DNA of 64,000 nucleotides from Takashimella koratensis (GCA_003116875.1 BCKT01000008.1:475924-539923); one strand, 5' to 3'; shown: positions 46,061-58,061, counted from the stretch's first letter. Made by a program: numbers and translations. Notes: generated by a model not told the origin, from the sequence alone.

Positions 46061-48066
46061 ATGAGACTCGACTCGGCGGTGGCGCTATTCGTCCTCGGCC
46101 TGGTGACTTCCACCACGACCGCTCTGGGCTCTACCACCAACGCCAACACCAACACCGATACTACTCTAACTATACGCCGCTCTGCCCCACGACTACGCAC
46201 ACGGCGGTTCCAGCTCGACACTGTCTCCACACGGCAAAGACCACTTACAGGGCGAGCACGGGACGAGAAGTGGGGTGAGAGCAAAGTATCAACCCCTACT
46301 CGGTTCATGACAAATGCAGAGCGGATCGCAAAGGGTTTACCACTTAACCCGCCGAGGAAGAGGTACGACGCTACCAAGACTGGGCGTGAGTTGTCTCTCT
46401 TACATCGGGGGTGGTACAGATCAACAGATAGATCTAGGACTCATTGGGACCAGAGAGAGGAGCTGATCACCCTTTCCCTTCTCAGCTGCGCGTCGTCAAG
46501 CGTCTCCCGTGAGCCAGTCGACAACGGGGCAGTTGGCAGTTTACAACAGCCCCAGCGGATCGGGGCGGAAACGGTCCACCCTCGCTGGATACATCACCGT
46601 CATCAATGGCGCGCTGGGTTACACCTCGGTAAGTGCTTAAGCCTGGTGACACGCAACCGTTGTGTTTGCTAGGTGCCTGTGCTGGACAAGTTTCCTTGAG
46701 GAGACCAAGAGACCCTGGCTGACGCCCCGCCAACTCCAGTCAGTGCAAGATGCAGAAACGTTTACGTTCCCATCGTCGACGAGCGATTTGCAGGAATTGA
46801 CGTATACCCCGACCCAGGACAACGGGGCTTTGCAATCAGGGGTCACGTATACCCTCATCGCTGGGCAGAGCGGGTGAGTAGGGGGGCTAGGCGAGAGCTT
46901 GGAGAAAAGAAGTGGAAGCCGCTTCTCTTCGACCGTTTTGGCGCTGCCACCATCATCTACAAACCCATTCACTGCTCGACTTGATCACTGACACACTTAG
47001 CTCTACCGCGGCCTTCACGTTCGCCCAGTCTCCAGCCTCAGGAAGCACGACCAACCTCTTCGCCTTCACTGGTTCGGCTGCTGATATTCAAGTCCCTGAC
47101 GCCGACGGCGCTCCTATCAGCTGGCAACTGTACCTCAACTCTGACGGCAGCTTGTACACTGCCTCGGATCCATGCACCGCCGCTACCTCCTCCTCCTCAT
47201 CCTCATCCGGGACCTCTTGTTCTTCGAGCTCCCCAGAACAGGTGTACCTCTCCCTCTTCGCACCAGGAGGCACTCCGTCCCCGCCGGCCTCCATTACACC
47301 GACATGCGGACTGCTCGCGATGCTTCAGAACGGGGCCTGCGTACCGACTTCCCCTTCAGCAGTCCTGTGCGTCAACGACGCTTTCACATGCAGTACCGGG
47401 TACACGTACACGGCAGGTACTTGCGTCCTGACGGATACGTGTACCGTAGGGAACGGCGGTTGCGACGTTAGTGCCGTGTGCACGTCGACGGGCCCAGGAG
47501 CGAATACGTGTGCTTGTGGCTCGGGATTCACCGGTAGCGGTCTGACATGTACCGCCGTCTGTGTCCCAAGCACATCAGCTCCAATGATTCCGACAGGTAA
47601 ATACATCATGTGGACACAAACAACTTCGACAGGGATCACCAGCAGTATTCAGTTAACTTCACCCACGACTCAAATCATGTCTTGGAACTCGGGGACCACG
47701 AAGACTTTCTACGACGCGAGCGTATTCGTCGATCCTGCCGCATGTCCCTCGGACGGTAACACGCTCACTTTCCACTGGGACATTTCTACCCCTGGGGTTG
47801 ACCCTTTCTCTGACGCTGGAATCACGGGATACACTGCTTCTAAACTCAGTTTTGACGTCAACTCAATCTTTGCCGGTAGCGCTCATGTAACTCTACTCGT
47901 CACTTCGACAATCACCGGATTACAAACGGCAATCGTCATGCCGTTCAAAATCTCGGCGGCGGTGCTCACGCTTCAAATGTACTACGAATGTCAATCCGAA
48001 TCAGTGGCGTGCTCGACATGTACGTGTACGATCGCGGCTGCACTCCCGACGACCTCGGACTTTTGA
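46061..48066 (+). CDS. Secreted EGF-like domain protein, lineage-specific
   Basis: Four or more exons from ATG 46061 to the stop at 48066. The N-terminus is a signal peptide (MRLDSAVALFVLGLVTSTTT). A basic linker carries NAERIAKGLPLNPPRKRYDA, a pattern common near the N-terminus of fungal secreted proteins. After two introns (donors at about 46386 and 46631) come a Thr/Ser-rich segment and FTFAQSPASGSTTNLFAFTG. A cysteine-rich part follows with an EGF-like module: CTVGNGGCDVSAVCTSTGPG then CACGSGFTGSGLTC. The C-terminal region ends LTLQMYYECQSESVACSTCT. The exact acceptor of the second intron is uncertain: one choice (ttccttgag at about 46700-46708) keeps frame. It would act outside the cell or in the wall. 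A broken partial copy of its own C-terminus follows directly. Confidence 0.65.
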
Positions 48067-48285
48067 TGAACAGGTTTGTCAGCCCAACTTGTCGGCACCC
48101 CCGACCATCTCTAGCGGGAGATACATTGTCGGTACACAGTCGACATATGGGACTACAAACACGATCAACATTGCGTCGCCGTTCAAGTCACATCGGCCAC
48201 CCTTACCCTTCAGATGTACTCTGATTGCCAGAGTCAGACCGTGGCGTGTAGTACGTGTGTGTGTGTAAATACGCCGCGGCTTTGA
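48067..48285 (+). pseudogene. Decayed partial duplicate of the EGF-protein C-terminus
   Basis: Directly after the EGF gene the plus strand reads QVCQPNLSAPPTISSGRYIV and TYGTTNTINIASP. These match CVPSTSAPMIPTGKYIM and STGITSSIQLTSP of the intact protein. It then jumps, in another frame, to TSATLTLQMYSDCQSQTVACST, matching AAVLTLQMYYECQSESVACST. About 99 residues between these two blocks are missing and one base is lost at the join near ccgttcaa. The copy ends at tga 48283-48285. It is therefore an internally deleted, frameshifted duplicate, not a separate gene. Confidence 0.7.
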
Positions 48286-48713
48286 TCACGACCGAGGAAG
48301 TCTAGCTTAACTCGTAGTCAGAGGACAAGAAGAATTTAGTCAAGAATTGGAGATACGTTGTACCGATAGAGCAGTCATGAAAAGGCTACAGAAGCCTTGT
48401 ACTGTCCCGCACTTAACCTGACTCCCGGAACTGAGATCGATCAGAGTCTTTGTTATGCTCATTAGCCTCTTTAGACACCCGTTGCACGGTGTCACAGATT
48501 GTCACATAACACAGGCGAGAAGATGCGATCAGAACACGATTCATGATGCTGAGAGAAGTGGTACTGTACAACTCCATCTTGATCCAAGCGGGTTCCCAAA
48601 AGTTCACTCGGGCCTCTATCACTCAGCCTGAGACAAATACAAGCTCCGTTCTATGAGCTTACAGCGGTGAGCCACCCCCGCCTTCTCGAGCCTACAGCCC
48701 TCAGCCTCAATCC
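48286..48713. other. Convergent 3' spacer
   Basis: About 430 bases between the duplicate and the end of the minus-strand hydrolase. No gene, repeat or RNA recognised. Confidence 0.45.
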
Positions 48714-50644
48714 CTACGTCCAGGAGCTGCCCTCTCCATTCGCATCTCCATCACCATCGCCCATCCACTTGGTAATCGCTCCAATCAGCCCGGCGCCCGC
48801 ACCTCCAAACTCCGCAGGGACCACACAGCTCTCCGCGTGCACACCACCTAGCTCACGCTCGATCGTCACGTCAACCCCAAGTTCGAGCGCGGCGCGCCCG
48901 AACGCCTCCGCGGGGGCATGAAACCATTCTGCCGACCCGGAGTGAATCAGAATCCGCGTGGTCGCTCGTGTACCCGATTCTGAGGCAGAAGGAGGGGGCG
49001 AGGCGGTGGTAGGCGATAGCGCGCCGTTAGGTTCATTTCGTGATTGACGAGGTTGGCGAGGCTCAGCGAGTGCAGTCAGTGTGGCGTGGACAAAGGGGTG
49101 GGCCAGGTCGGTCGACGGTGAGAAGAACGGGTGATGGGAGCTGAGTTGCTCAAATGACGCTGTAGTCAAGTACTTGAGCGCGTCAGAAGGGACCGATTTT
49201 TTGACCCCATTCGCGCCCTCGTCTGCAGCATGAAGCGCCTCGTCGTCCGGCTGGAGAAGTTCGTCCTCGATCTCCTCCGCGCGATGGAGTGGGTCGCGCT
49301 CGTCTAAACCCAGGTGGATCCCGCCGCTCCCTGCGTGCTCAGCGGCAAGACGGCCCGCTCGGCGCGAGAAGGCAGACATGGCCGGGACAAGGTCGGACGC
49401 GAATGGGTTTGGTCGGTTCTTCAACAATGGGAAGCGACCGAGGTAACATCGTGCGGCGTTGAGAAGCATGGGCTCGTCGAGAACGTCCGGGTAGCGAGAT
49501 GCCGGAGTAGGCGGAAGAGACAGCCACGGCTACACGATGTCAGCGGGAAGCATAGAGAGAAGACGACCTCAGAACAAGGGCGTGCTGGGAATGGAGGCAG
49601 TAAGGATGGACTCACCGAGATGAGGATAAGACCGCCGGGGATACCGAGGTGTGAGTCTCGAATCGCAGCGAGGTATGAGACCACGCTCCAAGCCATACCT
49701 CCTCCTGCCGAGTCTCCCATGATCGTGATATCCTCCGGCTCGAACCCGGCCTTGCGCAGGTGTGCGTACCCTGCGAGCGCATCGACCAAGGGTGCCGGGA
49801 ATGACCTATCCATTGATAACGCCTTGCGTACATCTGGCGCAAGGACGGTCGCATCGCGCAGCCGAGGGAGGAGGGAGAAGACGAATGGGTGCACGAGGGG
49901 GAATCCAGTGACGTATCCGCCACCTGCGAGGAAGAGGAACGCCCTCCGCGGTCGCCAAGATGGCGACGAAGGTGGGGCAGGGTTGGTCAGCCAAAACCCG
50001 ATGACGGGGTTAGCACTGGCGAGTTTCAGGACGCCTCGGGTGACAGCGGGTTCAAGAGGAGGCATGAGCTCTTCTTTGACTTGAAGTTCAGTGCCGGTGA
50101 CCAGCCGGCCGAGGACGCGTACCGTAGCGGTGATCCATCGGCTCACGGCTATCCCGTAGTCTGGCGCCACACCCGTGCCCGTCCATGACCAGATGAGCGT
50201 GCCGATGGAGTAGACGGTGAATGAGCGGACGAGGGAGTTGGCGATCGAGCGGTAAGGCGGGAGGTTGTGTGGGTGGATCGGAAGGACAGGGGTGACTCGG
50301 AGGAGGAAGAGGAAGGCGGAGCGGAGTGGGCCGGATCGGGAGGGAGCGGACCCTCGGGAGAGGGAGATTGGGATGGAGGTGGTTCGAGAGGGGGTGTTTG
50401 GGTCCAGAGAGAGGGCAAGGATGTGGACGATAGCGGAGAAGGGAGCGAGGATAAGTGTGATTGGGACAGCGATCAGGAGAGTGTAGAGCAAGAGAGTGAC
50501 GCGGAGGATGTGTTGAGGGAAAGAGCTGACAGGGAGGTAGTAGACCAAGAAAGGAAGAGGGAGTTGGAATAAGGTGTGAGGCAGGAGGAGGCGTCGAGGC
50601 TGGGGAGGAGGGATAGGATCGTACTCGAGCGTCGATAAGGGCAT
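48714..50644 (-). CDS. Membrane-anchored alpha/beta hydrolase (lipase/esterase, HSL-like)
   Basis: Two minus-strand exons (50644-49616 and 49529-48714) join in frame to 614 residues. The N-terminal part has hydrophobic segments (LLLYTLLIAVPITLILAPFS) that likely anchor it in a membrane. The hydrolase core has the oxyanion motif FLAGGGYVTGFP, the nucleophile elbow ITIMGDSAGGGMAW (Ser) and, near the C-terminus, GGVHAESC with the likely catalytic His. The acid residue probably lies in the region before it and was not pinned. The pattern resembles fungal steryl-acetyl/alpha-beta-hydrolase-3 esterases such as Say1. A disordered loop (EEIEDELLQPDDEALHAADE) is inserted between the Ser and His parts. 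Substrate is unknown; acylglycerol, sterol ester or xenobiotic ester are plausible. Confidence 0.8.
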
Positions 50645-51347
50645 GGTGGTGGATCGGGCGGGAGAGGTCGTATGGATTGCAGCTGTGATGGTAGACGAGG
50701 TGGGTAGCTTATGAGAGGTGGTGACGAGATGAGATGAGGTTTAGACAAAGCTCAATGTGCTGGGTAGTCACAAGGTTTCCGATCCAACCTCTAAAGTTAC
50801 CCGATCGACAGACGCAGTCGCAGTCGCAAGTCAAAAGTCGCACCCGGCGCAGTCGGCTCGGGGGCCGACCCGGTACAATTGCGATTTGGGCAAAATGGAC
50901 GACCGAGTTTTCGTTGAAAGTACCAACAGACGATGCGGACTGGATCACAGGCTAGAGATGGAAGACGGAGCGAGGTCGAGGTCGGCGATGCAATGAGGGT
51001 GAGCAAGGTGAAAGATGATGAGAAGACAAGAGTTAAGAGTTGGTGGATGACGTGCAGCCGGGTGGAAATTGCTTCTTCCGAGCCGCAACGACCCAGACCC
51101 AACCAGCGGGACTCGCGCGCAGAGATGAATATTTTACATGGGCTTGAATGGCACAATACAGAAACAAGAAATGAAGTATGCCCAAACCACGTCTCGCTCT
51201 GTTCAGATGCTCAGACAACAGCGTGAGGCGTGTGCTCTCACAAGATGCGATGATTGACGGCGAGCCTGTGGCGTGGCAAAGAATAGAAGATAGAGGACAA
51301 GAGAGTAAAGGAGGACGAGGCGAGACAAACAAGGTGTTCGACCGCAC
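50645..51347. other. Spacer between two minus-strand genes
   Basis: About 700 bases with the GAR1 3' UTR on the right and the promoter of the hydrolase gene on the left. A CT-rich block on the minus strand is visible near the hydrolase start. No other gene recognised. Confidence 0.4.
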
Positions 51348-52490
51348 TCATTGACCGCGACCGCGGAAACCGCCACGGCCCCTGGGCGCACCTCCACCTC
51401 GACCACCACTGAATCCGCCCCCACGGCCACCGCTGAACCCACCCCCGCGCCCGCCGCTGAACCCACCACCACGACCACCGCCGCCGAACCCGCCCCGTCC
51501 GCCTCGGCGAGGTGGGCCACCGCGCCCGCCTCGACCACCACGACCGCCAGCACCGCCACGTCCTCCTCCGCGCTCTGAGGTAAGGTCAGCAAGTGTGTGT
51601 TGTGTGTCATATGAGAACGAGGGGCGAGTGACTTACTCTCGACTGTGAGGACGGAAGCAAGCATCGATGAGCAACATAATGTGGATTCAGTCGCAAGAGA
51701 GGACAGGACAGAGAATGAGATAGAAAGGCGTATCGTCGATCAAGTGGTCAGCAAAGACTCGCAGCGGAAGGGCAGACGCTGAGCAGAGAAAAATAGGGAC
51801 CATCAGGTCATGGGTGTTCTCCAAAACACCCATCGACTCACCCTTGGCACCGGCGATCTTAGGCTTGGGCAAAAACCTATCTATTGGGAGCAACTTGTCG
51901 CCGCCAATGTACACCTTGTCGTCCTTCTTGAAACTCGACGCCATCATTCCCGAGTCCATCTTGACGGTAAAGTAAACCTCGTTGATAGGGCCCAGAATCT
52001 CATCGACTTTGCCGATCTGCGTCTTGTTGCTAAGGTAGATGGGCGCGTTGAAGTAAGGGATCTTGGTAGGGGCTGTCAAGGAGCAGAGCATCTCGGATTC
52101 GACGGGGTGGAGGAAGTTGCCGATCTCTGCGAGGTGGGTAGAGAGGGAGGAAGAGGAAATGTCAGCGAAAGTATCATCTTTTCTTGTTGTGAAGTAGAGG
52201 TCAACTCACCCTGGACAGTGTCGGGGGGACCGTAGTTGGAGGAGAATCCACCACGACCGCCGCCTCGGCCACCTCCTGTTTCTATAGTCAGCACGGCGTC
52301 TTGATCAACCGGATAATATACCGGTCTCCTCCTGCACTTCCACAACAGCTCCACTACTCGACCGGTCGTCCGAGTCTGCATCCAGCATCTGAGACCGGCT
52401 CCACCCCACTGCTCACTCACCTCGGAAACCACCGCGCCCGCCCCGGTCGCCACCGCCGCCGCCTCGGGAGTATCCGCCTCGGCCGCTCAT
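51348..52490 (-). CDS. GAR1: H/ACA snoRNP protein Gar1
   Basis: Minus-strand gene from ATG 52490 to the stop at 51348, with five or six exons. An N-terminal RGG domain ([34 protein letters not shown]) is followed by the conserved Gar1 core: [37 protein letters not shown] and [15 protein letters not shown]. After it come [19 protein letters not shown] and a C-terminal RGG domain with [10 protein letters not shown] repeats, ending FRGRGQ. Gar1 binds Cbf5/Nop10 in H/ACA snoRNPs that pseudouridylate rRNA in the nucleolus. Before the C-terminal RGG domain there is a 199-nt intron, a candidate 6-nt exon (51637-51642) and a 62-nt intron. The alternative reading joins the flanking exons directly, and both keep frame. 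Confidence in the identity is high. Confidence 0.95.
51637..51642 (-). other. GAR1: Candidate 6-nt microexon in GAR1
   Basis: On the minus strand the string tcctcacag|TCGAGA|gtaagt places a six-base exon between a perfect acceptor and a strong donor. Upstream intron 51643-51841 is 199 nt; downstream intron 51575-51636 is 62 nt, the typical size here. Inclusion gives K-V-E-K-R, skipping gives K-E-R, and both stay in frame before the RGG tail. Confidence 0.5.
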
Positions 52491-53000
52491 GTTGTGCTCG
52501 TGTAATGTATCGGTGTCGGGGTCGGTGTTGAGCAAGGGTTGGATGTGATGCAAAGAGCCAGATGCAATCTTCAAATCTGGAAATCTGAAAAAAAATGACA
52601 AAATGAGTCTGGGCTGCGAGCCAGGCAAGTGCCACATCCCTTGGGGACCGGCTTCTCACCATAGAATAACGCCGTATATCTCCGTGTTACGAGTTGTGCC
52701 ACGTGCAGACCACGAGGAGAGTGCGGGGTAAAATGAGTAGATGCGGGGTAGCCGATGTCGTGTCTTGTCGAGGTTGCTCATCGTCACCACATCCATTCAC
52801 CACCTCAGGCAAGCATGGCTACAGGTGAACCCGAGCATCGCAGCAGCTAGAAATCAAGAACATTGTCACTGCTTGAAGATCACGGCCAGGGGATACCGCT
52901 GATTTCTCGGTCGACCTTGCTTTGTCGTCGAAACCCCATCGACCGGACGACTTGCGCCTTCACCAACTCACTCGCGTTCCGCTCGCTGGTCCTTCCCACA
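52491..53000. promoter_or_regulatory. Divergent promoter of GAR1 and GWT1
   Basis: 510 bp between two divergent start codons. It contains pyrimidine-rich stretches on both sides and no other gene. A shared promoter is inferred from layout. Confidence 0.5.
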
Positions 53001-55085
53001 ATGGCAGACTACAAGACAGCCAAAGTCGCTTTCGTCTCGGACAACACGGGCAGCTCGATTTACATTATCAACGCTGTCAGCTTGACCGCCTTGGTAAGCT
53101 TGCCTTTCTCCTCAAGCCTGAATGCGGTCTTTGCCCTTGGTTGACGGCTAATTCCTTCCCCTGACGACCTCGGTCCTTACCAGACATCCTACACCCTATA
53201 CGCTGTCCTCTCCTCCCGCCTCCGATCCAACCCCGCGCTCGACTACATCACGACCTCCCTCCCACTCTTACTAGCCATCACGTCGTTTTCTTCCCGTCCT
53301 CTCCTCCTCAACGGTGCCCTCCTCTCCATCTCACTCGCCATCACCGTCCTCTACCCATCTCGGAGCGCGCAGCTACACCAGACCCCAGCTAGGCGGAGAA
53401 GAAAAGTCAAACCAGCCGGAGCGTGGCTTGAAGAGTCGGACTCGGACGAAGATGCGGTCGAAGACTCACCTGAGCCAACCCGACCTTCGCCCAGTTCGAT
53501 CAAGCTCCCGTCTGATTTTCTGGACAGCGCAGAGAGCTCGAGAAGAGCTTCCCCGTCCAGTCTTGGTCCTGAGGAACAGAAACCTAGGTTCCGAAGACGA
53601 CACTCACCTACTCCTTCAACACATACCCATACCGCGATCGATATCCCTCCCACCCCGGAATCCGACGTCTTCTCTTTCCCGCCCAAATCTACGTTACCAC
53701 AACCACCCCGATCTAACAGCACCGCCGACGGGGCAACTCTCCCCAGTCCCGCACAGACTGGAGGCCGACTCCCGTTTCTGTCAGTCTATCGAGCACATAT
53801 GATGATCATGACCGTGCACTCGATTCTCGCTGTTGACTTTCCCGTCTTCCCTCGCGAATTCGGTAAATGTGAGGATTTCGGAACTAGCTTGATGGATGTC
53901 GGGGTGGGCTCGTTCGTCTTCTCCTTAGGTATCGTCACGAGTCGTGCACTGGGGTCGGTGCCAAGTACGAAGGAGGGATCTTCGGTGGTTGCGCCGTCAC
54001 CGTGGTTGCCAGCTGCGATGACGGCGTTGTGGAAAGCTACACCCGTGTTGACGTTGGGTTTCATCCGATTGTTGATGGTTAAGGGCGCGGAGTATCCAGT
54101 GCGTATCAGACCAGCTTCGAGTCATTTTTCTATTTTAGGATGGACTGACAAGACTCGCGTACAGGAGCATATTACCGAGTATGGGGTTCACTGGAACTTT
54201 TTCTTCACTTTGGGATTTTTGCCGTTTTTCGGGACACTGCTTCGACCGTTGCGCCAGCATGTGATGAGGTGGAGCACTGCTGGGTTTCTCCTCTCTGCCG
54301 GTGAGTGGCTCAATGGCTCCACTTGTTCTTTATCACAACTGTGCGTCTTCACGCCGCTAACACTAGGCGAAGTCCACGAGCTGTTCCTGCGATACCGACT
54401 TGAAGCGTGGGTGCTCTCGTCTGATCGCCACGGGCTCATCGGGATGAACAAAGAGGGAATCACAAGTCTACCTGGCTACCTGGCTATTTTCTTCCTTGGC
54501 CTGTCGATAGGCGAACACGTCATGCGAGCTTCAGCACCACCAAAACTCAAGTCGGCTCAGACTGAGGATAGAGTGTTGGACCATTATGCGAAGAGGCGGA
54601 CCGAGCTTGTCTTGGAGCTTTTCAGTTACGCAATTATTGCGTGGTCAACATTGGGCGTGACTCATCTCGTCGGATTGCAGATCTCACGCCGGATGGTAAG
54701 TGATTCAAGCAAATGTTTTACGTTCTTCTTGCTCGGCGACTTGATCTGATGTCATCTCTTTCCCCAATTCTAGGCCAATCTCGCATATGTCCTCTGGATC
54801 ATGGCATACAATACCTCTTTCCTGCTGGGCTACCTCGCCTTGGAATCTGCTTTATTCCCACTGGATCGACCGACCGCCAACCCTCCTGCTCCGCCCCTAC
54901 TTGACGCAATCAACAAGAACGGGCTCGCCGTCTTCCTCATCGCCAACCTCCTGACGGGGGCAGTGAATGTATCGGTACAGACGATGTACGTGTCGGATTG
55001 GAAGGCAACGGGGTTGTTGTTGTTCTACAGTGGCACAGTATGTGTATTCGCGTGGTGGTTGCGCGGGATGCGGATAGGTCTGTAG
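53001..55085 (+). CDS. GWT1: GPI-anchor inositol acyltransferase Gwt1 (PIG-W)
   Basis: Exons at 53001-53093, 53184-54098 and 54165 onward (with two further introns near 54300-54366 and 54696-54773) to the stop at 55085. Family motifs are clear: MMIMTVHSILAVDFPVFPREF (trimmed here), SLMDVGVGSFVFSLGIVTSRA, EHITEYGVHWNFFFTLGFLP and LLTGAVNVSVQTMYVSDWKA. It is a polytopic ER membrane protein with about a dozen hydrophobic segments. A long hydrophilic Ser/Pro/Glu-rich loop (about residues 85-230) lies between the early segments, as in other basidiomycete members. It acylates the inositol of glucosaminyl-PI in GPI-anchor synthesis, and it is the target of the antifungal manogepix (family knowledge). 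It is divergent from GAR1 with a 510-bp shared upstream region. Confidence 0.94.
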
Positions 55086-55470
55086 TTGAGGGGTTTTACT
55101 AGTACCGATTTTGACTTCTATCTTGCGCGTTCTATGTGATTCTGGCGATCAAGCCATTGTCGTACACGGCCTGCCAGCTGTGCAAAAGGCTTCAATGTCT
55201 CTGCGGGTTCGTCTGAGCAGCTCCTGGCTAGGACATCTCAAGCATGTACTGGATGTAGCGACATGCGATTCCTGCCTTGAATTGCGATCGGCCATTCCGC
55301 CGGTTAAGCTTAACCCACCTAAACCGGTAATGTCCTTCACCGACATCTTACCTAACGACGGCGGTGTCTGTACAAAGGAGATGGGGTAGGCTTGGGCTAC
55401 CTTTGTTCTCCTTCCTCCTCATCACTCTTCACCCCAGTACCCCACGATTGCATACACTCGTCTCTCAGCC
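55086..55470. other. Spacer before the GH36 gene, possible upstream exon
   Basis: 385 bases between GWT1 and the GH36 gene. An ATG at 55330 (MSFTDILPNDGGV) looks like the start of a protein, and a donor (gtaggc, 55386) and acceptor (cccag, 55437) would join it to the next exon. The phase is off by one, however, so I cannot confirm it as the true start. Confidence 0.35.
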
Positions 55471-58061
55471 ATGACTGGTACCACGACGCACGTTCAGCAC
55501 ATCAAGCTTCCCGCGGGCTCGGAAAGACAGCGCCAGCTGCTCGAATGGCGGGACTCTGCTATAGACATAGGCGTGGACGCCGAGTCGATCAATAACTGGA
55601 AGGTTCTCTCCTGGGTCCGTGAGAAGTGAGTCTCGCGGTGTGTTCCAAGTGTCGAGTTTCAGCGGCTCTGGTTAGCAATGTCGGTCCTGTAAGGCCCTGC
55701 GTCCAACTCTGAGCTCCCCTCGTTCTGGTTCCGGAGGAAGCTTTATACCTTGTCCTGACCCACCTCATTTCTCCATCCAGACCAACATGGGTGACCGCCA
55801 ACCTGTACCATGATTTAAGTGACCACGCTGCCCTCGCTAGCTCTCTCATTCTCCTCAAATCATGGACACACGACACCATCATCGCCATCTACCCTGTCTC
55901 GACCCTGGCAGTCAATCACAACCTGGTCATCGAGCACACCTCCTCGGGCCCCCGGGTAGCGAGCAATGCGCGTCGTGCGATCCCCGGAGACGACCAAGAG
56001 GTGTTTGTCGTCTGGGCCGTAGCGAGAGGAAGCGCTCAGCGAAGGGTGGTGAAAGATGTGGTGAAGAAGGCGAGGGAGGTGGTAGGTGGACGAGAAAAGG
56101 ACGATACTCCGAGCGAGTTCTGGGATGGATTGGGGGTGTGTACCTGGGAGAGCTTTGGAGGGAGTAGTGAGTCTTATCTTGTGATTAGGCATCAAGTGGA
56201 GAGTGCAGCTGATGCTGATACTCCTATGTGACTTGATGGCGATTCACAGGCCGAGTCCCGGACCGACCGACACTCGACATGCTACTCTCTCTCGTCCCTC
56301 CGCTCCCGATCAAACAATTTCTCATCGATGACGGGTGGCAGGACATCGTCGAGCGATCGTGTAGCCCTGGTGAGCCCGGTCGCGGTCGTCTTCGCAGCTT
56401 CGGTCCGTGGTCTGGGATGGGCGGGAGCATGAACCAAGTCGTTGACGCTCTCAAGGCCAAAGGGTGCGAACATGTGGGCGTCTGGCTCACGCTCCAGGGG
56501 TACTGGGTATCGATCGACCCCGAGAGCCCACTGGTGCAAAAGTACAAGTGCCTCAAGTACCCGACGGCGAAGAGGGGTCAGCCCAGAGGTGGTCAGGTGG
56601 TCTTACAGCCCATGGAGGGGAAAGAGGGGGAAAACAATTGGCAGTGGATCCCAAGCCCCGAAATGGCAGCCCAGTTTTGGATGGATTGGTTCACGGAGAT
56701 GAAGTCGTGGGGCGTTTCATTTGTCAAAGTGGGTCATTACATGGGAGAAAGTATCTGTTTCAACGCTTCCGCTAGGCTGACCCAGGTTAGGTCGACAATC
56801 AGGCGTACTACGACATGATCGTTGGTCCTGGCGCGGACCACGCCCACCAAGCCATGTGGAGTGGTCTCCTCTCTGCCGTCCACGCCGTCTGGGGCTCTTC
56901 CGACCGCGTGATCATGTGCATGTCGCATAACGAGCGCATGCTCAACGGGCCCGGGGCACTTGATTTCTCCCGCTCCCCTACCTCGGGCAACCTCGTTTTC
57001 CGGAACTCTGACGACTTCAACTTACCTTTCGATAACGCCCACCCCGAGTTTCTCAGGTGGAACCTCTACGCCACAGTATTAACCTCTCAGCTGTCTCTGG
57101 TGCCAGATTTCGACATGTTTGCGTCGGCGCCAGACCATATCTGGCCTACGTATCATGCACTGCTGAGGTCATTGGGCCCAGGTCCGTTGTTGCTCTCCGA
57201 TACACCGGAGACGCCGTCCGACCATGCTCTGATTTCCAAGCTCCTGGGTAAGCGCAAGGATGGTTCCTCAAAAGCGGTCAAACTCGTAATTGCGGCACAG
57301 GTCGTGGCCAATAGATGGTTCTGGGACAACCTGTTTGGTCATATCGACGGTCCCGCTCTCGTAGCTGCCTCACCGGTTCCAATTGCCCACGGCGCCCTCG
57401 TAGGTGCTTGGAACGCGCACGCTGCGAGCTCCCCCGCCCGCGCAGTCGATGCGATCGGGATCGAAGACGTCCGGGACGCATTGGGCGTCGACACCCTCGA
57501 TGGCGAATGGGCAGTCTGGTCATCCGGCCTGTCAAGTGCCAATCGTCACCAAGTCGGTATTTTCTCCGAGGAAGAGACTGGACCAGGGAGTGGGGCTGGA
57601 AGCAGCGACAGGAGTAGAATCGGGTTCGAACTGAGCACCGGCGAGTGTGAATGTTTTGTCGTCGCCAAAATCTGGAAAGTTGGCGAGAACCGAATTGCCG
57701 TTGTCGGTCAGATGGACAAGTTTGCGCCTTTGGCAGCAGTCACCCATATTGAGGTTCATTTTGGTGAGCAACAGGCTTTTCTTGACGCTTGCTCTTTAGT
57801 TTTCAAGCATTGACCTGGTACTGTGCCTGACTTGCTGCAGACCGCCTCATGGTAGACGTGGAAATCGATTCACCACTCACTTTCCTCTATTTTGGCCCCT
57901 CAAGCCCTACCCTGTCCCTGACAGTAGACGGGATGACGACCTCTGCCACCGCGCAAGTTGCGAGCTCAGCCAACGCAGGTGGGGTATGGACTCTTACTGT
58001 AGATTTGGCGCACTCTCCAAACGCAAGTGGGCGAGACACCTGGCGAGTGGAAGTGGCGTGA
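55471..58061 (+). CDS. GH36 raffinose synthase / alpha-galactosidase-like glycosidase
   Basis: About five exons from an in-frame ATG at 55471 to tga 58059-58061; an upstream exon may extend the N-terminus. The raffinose-synthase (SIP/GH36) domain is clear. FLIDDGWQDI marks the substrate-binding DDGWQ block. WGVSFVKVDNQ places the catalytic nucleophile Asp at the start of the barrel. HAVWGSSDRVIMCMSHNERM, RNSDDFNLPFDNAHPEFLRW (likely acid region) and WPTYHALLRSLGPGPLLLSD follow in order. The C-terminal beta domain contains VEIDSPLTFLYFGPSSPTLS. The family either transfers galactosyl groups or hydrolyses alpha-1,6-galactosides; the fungal role is less defined, and no signal peptide is visible from the ATG used, so it may be cytosolic. 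Confidence in the family is high. Confidence 0.9.

Noticed and set aside
51643..51841. Intron of GAR1 considered as host of a box C/D or H/ACA snoRNA
   Set aside because: Only a weak CTGATGG-like box and no paired D box; no ACA-with-hairpins layout.
55330..55471. Upstream ATG 55330 as the true GH36 start
   Set aside because: The visible donor and acceptor leave the frame shifted by one base.
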